37,761 bases of DNA from Treponema sp. GTDB lineage: Bacteria > Spirochaetota > Spirochaetia > Treponematales > Breznakiellaceae. The stretch covers positions 1 to 37,761 of the forward strand of contig JAIRKH010000041.1 in assembly GCA_031260245.1 (NCBI GenBank), written 5' to 3'. Position 1 is the first letter of the stretch. Each line of letters begins with the position of its first letter. Positions 17,964 through 25,229 of the stretch are shown one piece after another. The notes below the pieces were generated by a model. That model did not search any database, was not told the origin of the DNA, and was given only the letters and a program-made list of their open reading frames with translations. A program made the translations under genes and the position numbers.

Positions 17964-19163
17964 ATGACTTTTAATCGAAATGAATTCGTCGGCGCTTTTT
18001 CATTGGCGCTAGACTTTCTGGAATCGAGTTTAAGGAGCAATGTTACCAATCACGGCAAACGGGTGGCGCTCATTGCGTTACGGCTTGGCGAACAGTTGGG
18101 CTTATCCTCGGAGGATATGTTCGACCTTTACGCAGGCGCGATGCTCCACGACAACGGCATGACTCATGCGGTTTACGACGCCATAGACGCGGCGAAACTA
18201 CCTGATATGGAAAGAGACGCGTCTCACTGCATCGTGGGCGAGCGCAACCTCAAGGCGTTCCCGTTCTTGAAGAACAGGGAAGGTATGATACTGTATCATC
18301 ACGAAGCCTACGATGGGAGCGGCTATTTTGGCGCTTTTGGCGGCAGTATTCCGCTCTTGGCGCATATCATAAACCTTGCGGACACGACCGAGATACTTTA
18401 CAGCAAGGGCGCGGACAAACAAGCTATGATGGAACGCCTCGCCCTTTGGAAGGGCGGAAAATTCTCCGCTGAATTATGCGAAGCTTTCGAGGCTTTTGGG
18501 GGTAATTTGGGCTTCTGGCTGTCGTTAGACAATAAGTTCATAGCCCAGGAGCTTGCGCGCCGCGCCCCGAAGTACGACATGGCTTTGTCGTTGGAGGAGC
18601 TGTTACCTATAGCGGGTATATTCAGACGGCTCATTGACGCAAAGTCTCCGTTTACCGGCAGACATTCGCAGGGTATCACCGAGAAGTCGGCGCTTATGGC
18701 CGATTTCTACGGATTTGACGCGGAACGTAAGGCGAAACTCATGATAGCCGCGGATCTCCACGACGCGGGCAAGCTTGCGGTTCCCAACGCGGTTCTTGAC
18801 AAGCCGGGCGCGTTGGACGCGGCGGAGATAGAGATTGTCAAGCCCCACCCCTACTACACGCGGAAAATGCTCGAAAACATAATCGGATTTGAGGACGTTA
18901 CCGAGTGGGCGAGCAACCACCACGAAAAACTCGACGGAGCGGGATACCCTTACGGCTTTACCGCGGAGCGGTTGGACTTCGAGTCCCGCCTCATGGCGTG
19001 CATAGACATCTTCCAAGCCCTCACCGAGGACCGTCCCTACCGCAAACCGCTCGACCAGGGGACCGTATCTCGTATCATGTTTGACATGGCAAGCAAAGGC
19101 GGTATCGATCGACAAATAACCGCCGACGTGCTTGCGGCGAACAAGGAAAATATGTCTACTTAA
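17964..19163 (+). CDS. Tandem HD-domain protein, C-terminal HD-GYP phosphodiesterase
   Basis: A 399-residue soluble protein with two HD-type domains. The N-terminal one keeps NHGKRV and LHDNG (His62-Asp63) and a HHEAYDGSGYFGA motif, resembling a degenerate HD-GYP in which GYP reads GYF. The C-terminal one is canonical: HDAGK (His266-Asp267), NHHEKLDGAGYP and the DRPYR helix. HD-GYP enzymes usually hydrolyse cyclic di-GMP to GMP; the metal-binding residues of the second domain appear intact. ATG 17964 is chosen; a TTG at 17943 in frame would add 7 residues and falls against the preceding hairpin. No strong Shine-Dalgarno. It may be cotranscribed with nagAB. Role in sensing is inferred only from the family. 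Confidence 0.85.
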   Translation: MTFNRNEFVGAFSLALDFLESSLRSNVTNHGKRVALIALRLGEQLGLSSEDMFDLYAGAMLHDNGMTHAVYDAIDAAKLPDMERDASHCIVGERNLKAFPFLKNREGMILYHHEAYDGSGYFGAFGGSIPLLAHIINLADTTEILYSKGADKQAMMERLALWKGGKFSAELCEAFEAFGGNLGFWLSLDNKFIAQELARRAPKYDMALSLEELLPIAGIFRRLIDAKSPFTGRHSQGITEKSALMADFYGFDAERKAKLMIAADLHDAGKLAVPNAVLDKPGALDAAEIEIVKPHPYYTRKMLENIIGFEDVTEWASNHHEKLDGAGYPYGFTAERLDFESRLMACIDIFQALTEDRPYRKPLDQGTVSRIMFDMASKGGIDRQITADVLAANKENMST

Positions 19164-19182
19164 AAACTCCTTATGGTCTTCC

Positions 19183-19200
19183 TTGGTAATCTCATACCAA
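19183..19200. terminator. Hairpin between convergent genes
   Basis: TTGGTA-ATCTCA-TACCAA, a perfect 6-bp stem with outer CTTC/GAAG pairing, in the 108-base gap between the HD-GYP gene and lysS, which converge. It may serve as a bidirectional terminator; T-tracts are poor. Confidence 0.4.
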
Positions 19201-19271
19201 ACAAGAAGGCGTTACTCGCTGGAGTTCCCTCTCGCGACCCGTTGCGGAATCTCTGGTTATGATTCCTCTTA

Positions 19272-20753
19272 TTATTCGCCGGGCTTCATCACAGGAAACA
19301 GGATGACGTCGCGGATAGAGTATGTGTCGGTGAGGAACATGACGATTCTGTCTATGCCGATTCCCATGCCCCCGGTCGGCGGCATACCGATTTCAAGACT
19401 GGCGATGAAATCTTCGTCGAGTCGGTACGCCTCGTCGTCGCCGAGTTCCCGCTCTTCCGCCTGCTGAATAAAACGTCCGCGCTGAACGATGGGGTCGTTA
19501 AGCTCGGAGTACGCGTTGGCGATTTCCCTACCGAACACGAAAGCTTCGAAACGTTCGGTCATGGTCGGGTCGTTGGGTTTCTGTTTGGTAAGCGGAGAGA
19601 TTTCAGTGGGATAATCTATGACAAAGGTCGGCTGAATGAGATTATTCTCTACGAAGCGCTCGAAGGCGGCGTTCATAACGTCCCCGCGGCAACAATTTTT
19701 TACGTCTTTCTTGAGTTCCGCGGCAAGGTGGAACTCAAACGCGGCTTTCCGCGCTTCCTCGTCGGTTTTGATTTCTCCAAAATCAGGTCCCCCATTTTTC
19801 CTAATGGCGTCGAGCATGGTAATGCGCCGCCACGGAGGGGTAAAGTCGAGTTCCATTCCCTGATAGTTGATCTTTGCGGAGCCGCATACCTTCACCGCCG
19901 CGTCTGCTATTATGTTTTCACACAGTTCCATCATACCGTTGTAATCCGTAAACGCCTGATACAGCTCTATCATGGTGAATTCCGGGTTATGGCGGATGTC
20001 GACGCCCTCGTTACGGAAGTCCTTGCCAAGCTCGTAGACTCGTTCCATACCGCCAACGATGCATCGCTTCAGATAGAGTTCCGTGGCGATTCGCAGATGA
20101 AGCTCCATGTTTAGTTTGTTGGACCTTGTGACGAAGGGGCGCGCTGCCGCGCCGGACGCGACAGTTGACAGAACTGGCGTCTCAACCTCGATGAAGCCTC
20201 GCTCGTCAAGGAAGTTCCTAATCGAGGAGACGACCTTCGCGCGTTTAAGAAAGACGTTGAAACTATCCCTGTTGGTAATGAGGTCAAGATAGCGCCGACG
20301 ATACCTCTGCTCTATGTCTTTCAAGCCGTGAAATTTTTCAGGAAGCGGCTCTAAAGATTTCGTCAAAAGGGTTATCTCCGCCGCATGAATGGAGATTTCA
20401 CCGCGTTGCGTCTTAAATACTTTACCTTTGACGCCCACTATGTCGCCGACGTCAAAGGTTTTGAGTTCGGCGTAGGCGGCTTCGCCCAAGTCGTTCACGC
20501 TTGCATATATCTGAATCCTGCCGTCTCTGTCTTGAACGTCCATAAACGACGCCTTACCGCTTGAGCGGAAAGACATGAGCCTACCCGCTATGGAGGCGTC
20601 CTGCCCCGCAAGCTCGTCAAAGCGCTCTTTTATATCTACCGAATGATGGGTCTGCTCAAACGTCGTAACGATAAACGGATTTCTACCGCTTTCCTTGAGT
20701 CTCGCCAGCTTCTCGCGCCGCACGAGCGCCTGTTCGCTTTCATTATCAATCAT
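19272..20753 (-). CDS. lysS: Lysyl-tRNA synthetase, class II
   Basis: A 493-residue class II enzyme charging tRNA-Lys. An OB-fold anticodon domain (residues ~55-150; SIAGRLMSFRSSGKASFMDVQD) precedes the catalytic domain with motif 1 (RGFIEVETPVL), motif 2 (FRNEGVDIRHNPEFTMIELYQAF) and motif 3 (GMGIGIDRIVMF). ATG 20753 is chosen because GAGAGG lies 5 bases upstream and the family N-terminus fits; the longer frame to 20801 would include the promoter. Confidence 0.96.
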   Translation of the reverse strand: MIDNESEQALVRREKLARLKESGRNPFIVTTFEQTHHSVDIKERFDELAGQDASIAGRLMSFRSSGKASFMDVQDRDGRIQIYASVNDLGEAAYAELKTFDVGDIVGVKGKVFKTQRGEISIHAAEITLLTKSLEPLPEKFHGLKDIEQRYRRRYLDLITNRDSFNVFLKRAKVVSSIRNFLDERGFIEVETPVLSTVASGAAARPFVTRSNKLNMELHLRIATELYLKRCIVGGMERVYELGKDFRNEGVDIRHNPEFTMIELYQAFTDYNGMMELCENIIADAAVKVCGSAKINYQGMELDFTPPWRRITMLDAIRKNGGPDFGEIKTDEEARKAAFEFHLAAELKKDVKNCCRGDVMNAAFERFVENNLIQPTFVIDYPTEISPLTKQKPNDPTMTERFEAFVFGREIANAYSELNDPIVQRGRFIQQAEERELGDDEAYRLDEDFIASLEIGMPPTGGMGIGIDRIVMFLTDTYSIRDVILFPVMKPGE

Positions 20754-20769
20754 AAAAACCTCTCGTCTT

Positions 20770-20801
20770 ATTATAGTATAAGAAAACGCTTTCTTTGACA
20801 A
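20770..20801 (-). promoter_or_regulatory. Promoter of lysS with internal inverted repeat
   Basis: Minus strand TTGTCA (20801-20796) and TATACT (20780-20775) with a short 15-bp spacer, or TATAAT (20775-20770) with 20 bp. Within the spacer AGAAA-ACGC-TTTCT forms an inverted repeat that could bind a regulator. Spacing is non-ideal, so activity may depend on a factor. Confidence 0.45.
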
Positions 20802-20845
20802 TCCTCTCTAAAAAACAGCAGAGAACAATCGGCGTTCTCCAAGTC

Positions 20846-21406
20846 CTACTCGACTTTTATTTTCATGCTGAGGCTCTCCGTTTCAGTTCTCAGAAGCGCG
20901 GTCAGGTACTGCGCGTCCAACGGTATTGAGAATGGAAAATCTTCATCGTCAGGCGTGAAATAGACCCGCCATGTAAAGACCGCAGGAGCGATGGAAGAAT
21001 TCTCTGCAGCCGACGGCGAGACAGCGACGTCTACGGGGCCCGTGTAAGCTCCTTCCGCGAAAGTCTTCTTGAATACTAAAAAGGTAGCGCCTTCGTAACG
21101 CATCGCCGAAACGGCGAGCTTATTGCCGCCGAGTTTGTGGACATCGCCCATCCGCGCTATTACAGCGATAAAGGCGCATAAGACAATGATAGACGCGAAT
21201 AGAACTCTATGGGACCTTGAGGACCGGAATATCCCAAAAACCGAAGGTTTTCGGACGACGCCGTTGTTCAAGTCTTTCACGTCCCGACTAGCCCGGCTCA
21301 ACCTATGCGTCCGCGAGTAATGAAAAACCGCGTCTCTATCGCTCACTGGCGGACTCTTCAAAGCTTCCATCAGTATATTCTTTCCTGTTTCTATATCCGC
21401 TTTCAT
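20846..21406 (-). CDS. Single-pass membrane protein of unknown function
   Basis: A 186-residue protein with a basic cytoplasmic N-terminal part (residues 1-65), one transmembrane segment (~68-86, VLFASIIVLCAFIAVIA) and an outer C-terminal domain (~90-186) containing AVFTWRVYFTPDDEDFPFSIPL. No family recognised; the layout resembles anti-sigma-like or envelope-assembly proteins but no motif supports that. Its Shine-Dalgarno GAGGAG overlaps the TGA of the pseudouridine synthase gene, so the two form a coupled pair. Confidence 0.7.
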   Translation of the reverse strand: MKADIETGKNILMEALKSPPVSDRDAVFHYSRTHRLSRASRDVKDLNNGVVRKPSVFGIFRSSRSHRVLFASIIVLCAFIAVIARMGDVHKLGGNKLAVSAMRYEGATFLVFKKTFAEGAYTGPVDVAVSPSAAENSSIAPAVFTWRVYFTPDDEDFPFSIPLDAQYLTALLRTETESLSMKIKVE

Positions 21407-21416
21407 CTTTTACTCC

Positions 21417-22055
21417 TCATTTCTCAATTATAAACGAACTGAAGTAAACAGGCAAGGGCGCGGAAACGTCTATCTTTTTTTCCGATATGACGAGACGTTC
21501 AGCGTGGAGCAAGAGTCGTTTCAGACCTGTCGTTTTATGGAGCGACTTGTTCAGCGTAAAGTCGCCGTATTTATCGTCGCCTAATATAGGAACGCCTATT
21601 TGGGCGAGATGCCGACGTATCTGGTGCATCCGCCCGGCGACGGTTTCTATTTCCAACAAGGAGACGAGCGGGGGCGCGTTTCTCACCGAAACGAGGCGGT
21701 AGCGAGTTTCGGCTCTTTTCGCGAAGCCGCGGATGTAAATCTCCATGTTGATACAACCCGACTCCGGCGTAGGCTTGCCTTTACACACGGCTTTGTATTG
21801 CTTGAATACGCGCCCTGCGCCTTTCTCAGCGAAAAGTCCTGTAAAAAAAGCCGCCGAAGCCCTGGTCTTTGCGACCAATATGACGCCGGACGTATCCTTG
21901 TCAAGGCGGTGAACCAAAAGCGGGCGCTGGGCGAACTCTTCCGTCAGGATGGAATCGAGCGAATTCCTCACCTTTTCGCCGCCTTGAACCGCTAGTCCGG
22001 ATGGTTTATTGAGTACGATACATTCTTCGTTTTCAAAAAGGATGGGAATATTCAA
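21417..22055 (-). CDS. RluA-family pseudouridine synthase
   Basis: A 212-residue pseudouridine synthase that isomerises uridine in rRNA or tRNA. The catalytic motif HRLDKDTSG is present with the Asp nucleophile, followed by FKQYKAVCKG and GRMHQIRRHLA, all typical of RluA/C/D-type enzymes. No S4 domain precedes it, which fits RluA-like members; target base unknown. The start is TTG at 22055, with GAGGAG 5 bases upstream. A GCAGGC/GCCTG hairpin lies in the leader. Confidence 0.9.
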   Translation of the reverse strand: MNIPILFENEECIVLNKPSGLAVQGGEKVRNSLDSILTEEFAQRPLLVHRLDKDTSGVILVAKTRASAAFFTGLFAEKGAGRVFKQYKAVCKGKPTPESGCINMEIYIRGFAKRAETRYRLVSVRNAPPLVSLLEIETVAGRMHQIRRHLAQIGVPILGDDKYGDFTLNKSLHKTTGLKRLLLHAERLVISEKKIDVSAPLPVYFSSFIIEK

Positions 22056-22068
22056 AATCGCTCCTCAA

Positions 22069-22260
22069 AGGCAGGCGAAGCCTGTTTCAGACAAAGCTTA
22101 TTTTATGTTAAAGGGGGCGCGTTTTCCAAAACGCCGTAGGCTGGCGGTATACATTTCGTTGCGCCCCCTACGCGGGAGCCCCGGCGGAGCGGGTCTCCCG
22201 CTACCCCCAACCAGCGCGGCGTCTTCGACGCCGCGCGTCTATGCAGGCGAAGCCTGCCAT
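22069..22260. repeat. Dense block of nested inverted repeats (REP/MITE-like)
   Basis: Seen in order: CAGGC-GAA-GCCTG (22071-22083); GGGGGCGC paired with GCGCCCCC (~22111 and ~22161), enclosing GCGTTTT-CC-AAAACGC; GCGGGAG paired with CTCCCGC (~22171-22201); GCGCGGCGTC-TTC-GACGCCGCGC (~22216-22238, 10-bp perfect stem); GCAGGC-GAA-GCCTGC (22244-22258). The last overlaps the 3' end of the DUF3782-like gene and repeats the first hairpin. Such composite palindromes resemble intergenic mobile REP or MITE elements; other copies cannot be searched here. Confidence 0.6.
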
Positions 22261-22871
22261 TCCCGCGCCTTGAAACCAGTGGGCGCCTTTGCAAGGCTTA
22301 CCGATTCCCCTGATTGTTGCAACACATACAGCCCTCGCTTCTGCGCGTACAGCCGCACGTTCTCGGAAACTACCGCCCCAGCCACCGTCCCTATCAAGCG
22401 CCGCTTGTCCCCCCGCCTATCCATATACGCCCGTATCCTCTCTATCCGCTCAATATGTTCGTCTACGTCCTGCTCTTTCAAACGTGTCTTGACCTCCACA
22501 GGCATAGCGTAGTCCCCGTTCTCCAGAAACACGTCCGCCTCCGCTACGGGCTGATTGTCCTCCAGAAACACGGCGTTCTTCCCCACTGTAAACCTATAGC
22601 CGAGCGCGTCGAACTTGCTCCATATTTGCGCGGCGAACATCTTCTCAACAAGGTCGCCCAGGGAATTGTTCAACCCGCCGATGTTCTTGGACAGCGCGGC
22701 TATGGCTTTCTCCGTCTTCTGGAAACGTCGGTCGAAGTCCGCGCTGCTCTCCTTCATCTGCGCCGCCGTTTCTTGAAAACGCCTATCCGTCTCCGCGCTC
22801 GCCCTTCGTAATTCCATAAGCGCTCCCCAGACTTGCTCAAACGTCAGCCCCATCTGTACTGTCTCTTCCAT
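22239..22871 (-). CDS. DUF3782-like protein with PD-(D/E)XK nuclease-like C-terminus
   Basis: A 210-residue soluble protein. The N-terminal half is helical/coiled (FEQVWGALMELRR, repeated ETDRRFQET and DRRFQKTEK units). The C-terminal half (~100-195) has EADVFLENGDYAMPVEVKTRL, the E-D-(x)n-E-V-K pattern of restriction-endonuclease-like folds, as in DUF3782-type proteins. These are often multi-copy and of unknown function. ATG 22871 has AAGGAGG upstream; the longer frame to 22952 has no such site. It lies downstream of the caspase-family relic and probably uses that promoter. Its last codons are formed by a palindrome of the adjacent repeat block. Confidence 0.75.
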   Translation of the reverse strand: MEETVQMGLTFEQVWGALMELRRASAETDRRFQETAAQMKESSADFDRRFQKTEKAIAALSKNIGGLNNSLGDLVEKMFAAQIWSKFDALGYRFTVGKNAVFLEDNQPVAEADVFLENGDYAMPVEVKTRLKEQDVDEHIERIERIRAYMDRRGDKRRLIGTVAGAVVSENVRLYAQKRGLYVLQQSGESVSLAKAPTGFKAREWQASPA

Positions 22872-22947
22872 CGTCAACCTCCTTCGCCGACTGCGCCTTC
22901 GTATGCGCGGTCGGTCTCTTGCCAATAAAAATATATCGCCGGCGCCA

Positions 22948-23211
22948 GACATCCCCGCCGTAGAGTTCCACCACCTCGTCGATGTAGTAGTTCTCCGTCA
23001 GAATATCACGTAGTTCTTTCGCGTCCTTCAAGGGCTGGCGCAGAGCGTTCCAGTCCTTGTACTTGTCAATCGCGATGAACAGCGCGTACTGCCGCCCGAC
23101 GACCGCTTGCGCCCCAAGTTTGGACTTGAACACGCGCACCGCTCCCTTCTGCTACCCAAACGTCAATGTTGCAGTAAACGCCAGCGCCGTTATTATCCAC
23201 CGCTTCTTCAT
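22948..23211 (-). pseudogene. Truncated caspase-family (peptidase C14-like) gene
   Basis: From ATG 23211 (GGAGGCGGAG upstream) the frame reads a signal peptide (MKKRWIITALAFTATLTFG), then an in-frame TAG at 23154-23152, then QKGAVRVFKSKLGAQ and a clear caspase-fold N-terminus: YALFIAIDKYKDW, LKDAKELRDIL, YYIDEVVELY. Homology stops at about 22948, before the region that would carry the catalytic His and Cys. The gene is therefore broken twice: a nonsense codon, probably from CAG, and loss of the 3' part. The strong promoter upstream is intact. Confidence 0.8.
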
Positions 23212-23262
23212 CTCCGCCTCCTCTGCTTTACGCCTCCGCGTATCGCTTTAGCTTTACAAATA

Positions 23263-23291
23263 ATTCTAATACCGCGCCCTTGGTTTGTCAA
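23263..23291 (-). promoter_or_regulatory. Strong promoter for caspase relic and DUF3782-like gene
   Basis: Minus strand TTGACA (23291-23286), 17 bp, TAGAAT (23268-23263). The -35 hexamer overlaps the TGA stop of glnS. Start of transcription near 23256, ~45 bases upstream of the relic's ATG. Confidence 0.7.
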
Positions 23292-25009
23292 AGAACTTTT
23301 CCCGCTATCTTCTTCCATGTGTCTCGCAAACCTACGGTCTTGTTGAAAACGGGCTTGCCGTCCGCCGTATCCGCGTCTCGAACAAAGTAGCCGAGCCGTT
23401 CAAACTGAAAACGGTCTTCAGGCTTGGCGTCCGCGAGAAGCGGCTCCGCGTAAGCGGTTTCAATCGTCTCAAGCGAATGAGGCGCGAGGTTGTCTAAAAA
23501 GGTCTTGCCTGGCGGAACGTCCATAGGCTTTTCAACCGCGAAGAGGTTGTCGTAGACGCGCACCGTGATAGGGACTGCTTTTGCGGCAGCCGTCCAGTGA
23601 ATCGTACTTTTGACCTTGCGGTTGTCATGAACGCCGTCCGCGTCCACCGCGTTGCCGCCTCGCGTAGCTGGATCGTAAGCGCAGTGAACCGCAACGACGC
23701 CGTTTTCGTCCTTTTCGTAACCAACGCACGTAACGATATAAGCATAGCGCAAGCGCACCGAGTTGCCAGGATAAAGTCTGAAGTATTTCGGGGGCGGGAC
23801 TTCCGCAAAGTCGTCCGCTTCAATCCACAGTTCTCGTCCAAAGGCGATCTTGCGTACGCCGGCGCTTGGGGCTTCGGGGTTGTTGATTGCGTCCAGTTCC
23901 TCGAATTTACCTTCCTCCCAATTCTCCACAATGAGTTTGAGGGGGTTAAGAACCGCCATGGCGCGTTGCGTTCGTTTGTTTAGGTCTTGTCGCAGGCAGT
24001 ATTCCAAGAAGGCGATATCGACGACGCTGTCCATCTTCGCGACTCCGATTTGAGACGCGAAGGAGCGGATAGCCTCCGGCGTATAACCCCGCCGCCGCAG
24101 GCCGGCTATCGTGGGCATACGCGGGTCGTCCCATCCGCTCACGTATTTCCCCCGCACGAGTTGCGATAACCACCGTTTGGATAGAACTGTGTACGTCAGG
24201 TTCAGACGGGCGAATTCAATCTGCCGCGAGGGGAAAACTTCGGCTTCGCGGATGAACCAGTCATAGAGAGGTCGGTGAATCTCGTACTCAAGGGAGCAGA
24301 GCGAATGGGTAACGCCTTCTTTCGCGTCCGAAAGGGGGTGCGCGAAGTCGTACATGGGGTAGATGCGCCATTTATCCTTTGTGCGGTAGTGAAAATCGCG
24401 TTTGATGCGGTACATCACGGGGTCGCGCATGAGTAGGTTAGGACTGGTCATGTCTATCTTTGCCCGGAGAGTTTTCGCGCCGTCTGGGAACTCGCCTGCT
24501 CGCATACGCGTGAAGAGGTCGAGATTTTCTTCTATAGAACGATTTCGCCATGGGGAGTCTTCGCCGGGTAGCGTCTCAGTGATATTGTTTTTATCCGCGA
24601 CGTTTGTTTTGCGGTAGGCGCTGATTTCCTCTTCGGATAAATCGTCCACATAGGCGCGTCCTTTTTTAATGATTTTCACCGCTAGTTCGTAGAGGTATTC
24701 GTAATAGTCCGATGCGTAAAACTCGCGGTCGCCCCAATCAAAACCCATCCATTTCACGTCTCGTTTGATTGCTTGAACATAGGACTCGTCTTCTTTTTCA
24801 GGGTTGGTGTCGTCGAAGCGTAGGTTGCACGCGCCGCCGAATTGTTCCGCGGTTGAAAAATCAATGTAAAACGCCTTGCAATGCCCGATATGAAGCCAGC
24901 CGTTGGGCTCAGGCGGAAACCGCGTTACAACATGGTCAAAACGCCCGCTTGCAAGATCATCTTTGATAAAGGCCGTTATGAAGTTTTCTCTATTTTCCAT
25001 ATTTTCCAT
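23288..25009 (-). CDS. glnS: Glutaminyl-tRNA synthetase
   Basis: A 573-residue class I synthetase charging tRNA-Gln. The HIGH motif reads PPEPNGWLHIGHCKAF (HIGH 40-43), NLRFDDTNPEKE follows, and the KMSKS equivalent is VLSKRWLSQL. FDWGDREFYASDYYEYLYELA is GlnRS- rather than GluRS-like, and the C-terminal beta-barrel anticodon domain (~340-560) is present. Its presence implies direct Gln-tRNA formation. ATG at 25009 is followed by a second in-frame ATG three codons on. No Shine-Dalgarno precedes either; the promoter lies immediately upstream. Confidence 0.95.
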   Translation of the reverse strand: MENMENRENFITAFIKDDLASGRFDHVVTRFPPEPNGWLHIGHCKAFYIDFSTAEQFGGACNLRFDDTNPEKEDESYVQAIKRDVKWMGFDWGDREFYASDYYEYLYELAVKIIKKGRAYVDDLSEEEISAYRKTNVADKNNITETLPGEDSPWRNRSIEENLDLFTRMRAGEFPDGAKTLRAKIDMTSPNLLMRDPVMYRIKRDFHYRTKDKWRIYPMYDFAHPLSDAKEGVTHSLCSLEYEIHRPLYDWFIREAEVFPSRQIEFARLNLTYTVLSKRWLSQLVRGKYVSGWDDPRMPTIAGLRRRGYTPEAIRSFASQIGVAKMDSVVDIAFLEYCLRQDLNKRTQRAMAVLNPLKLIVENWEEGKFEELDAINNPEAPSAGVRKIAFGRELWIEADDFAEVPPPKYFRLYPGNSVRLRYAYIVTCVGYEKDENGVVAVHCAYDPATRGGNAVDADGVHDNRKVKSTIHWTAAAKAVPITVRVYDNLFAVEKPMDVPPGKTFLDNLAPHSLETIETAYAEPLLADAKPEDRFQFERLGYFVRDADTADGKPVFNKTVGLRDTWKKIAGKVL

Positions 25010-25018
25010 AGTGAAAAT

Positions 25019-25047
25019 AGTGTAACGACTTGCTTTGAAAATTACAA
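25019..25047 (-). promoter_or_regulatory. Predicted (near-)leaderless promoter of glnS
   Basis: Minus strand TTGTAA (25047-25042), 17 bp, TACACT (25024-25019), 9 bases to the ATG at 25009. The leader would be 0-3 bases. No Shine-Dalgarno. Confidence 0.55.
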
Positions 25048-25115
25048 GCAGGCAAATTTGTTTAACAGCTTCTTTATAAAGAGCCGCCTATAGTGGAGAC
25101 AGTCGTTAACGGGCC

Positions 25116-25137
25116 GGCGGCGTAATCATACGACGCC
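25116..25137. repeat. Hairpin in the divergent glnS / permease spacer
   Basis: GGCGGCGTA (25116-25124) pairs with TACGACGCC (25129-25137) with one mismatch and a 4-base loop. It lies between the glnS promoter and that of the permease. No T-tract; role unknown. Confidence 0.4.
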
Positions 25138-25171
25138 CTTTGCGAATCCGTCTAACAAGTTTGCCTGCGCC

Positions 25172-25223
25172 TTGACAATATCCCTCTCTTTGTTTAATGT
25201 GATTAATTAAGAAGGCGTATTAT
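25172..25223 (+). promoter_or_regulatory. Candidate promoter(s) of the LolC/E-type permease
   Basis: Two readings exist: a perfect TTGACA at 25172-25177 with TTTAAT at 25193-25198 (15-bp spacer), or a -10 box TATTAT at 25218-25223 that ends exactly 6 bases before the ATG at 25230 but has only a weak -35. The second would make the gene leaderless like several neighbours. A GAAGG at 25211-25215 is too far from the ATG (14 bases) to be a normal Shine-Dalgarno. Confidence 0.4.
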
Positions 25224-25229
25224 CATTTT

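Noticed and set aside
22837-23139. 100-codon frame as an intact small gene
   Set aside because: Begins in the middle of the caspase-family relic after its nonsense codon and its C-terminal part is non-homologous; treated as pseudogene.
25100-25165. Possible attC site (GTTAACGGG...CCGTCTAAC) in the glnS/permease spacer
   Set aside because: The order of GTT and AAC boxes is inverted relative to attC; read as a simple hairpin region.
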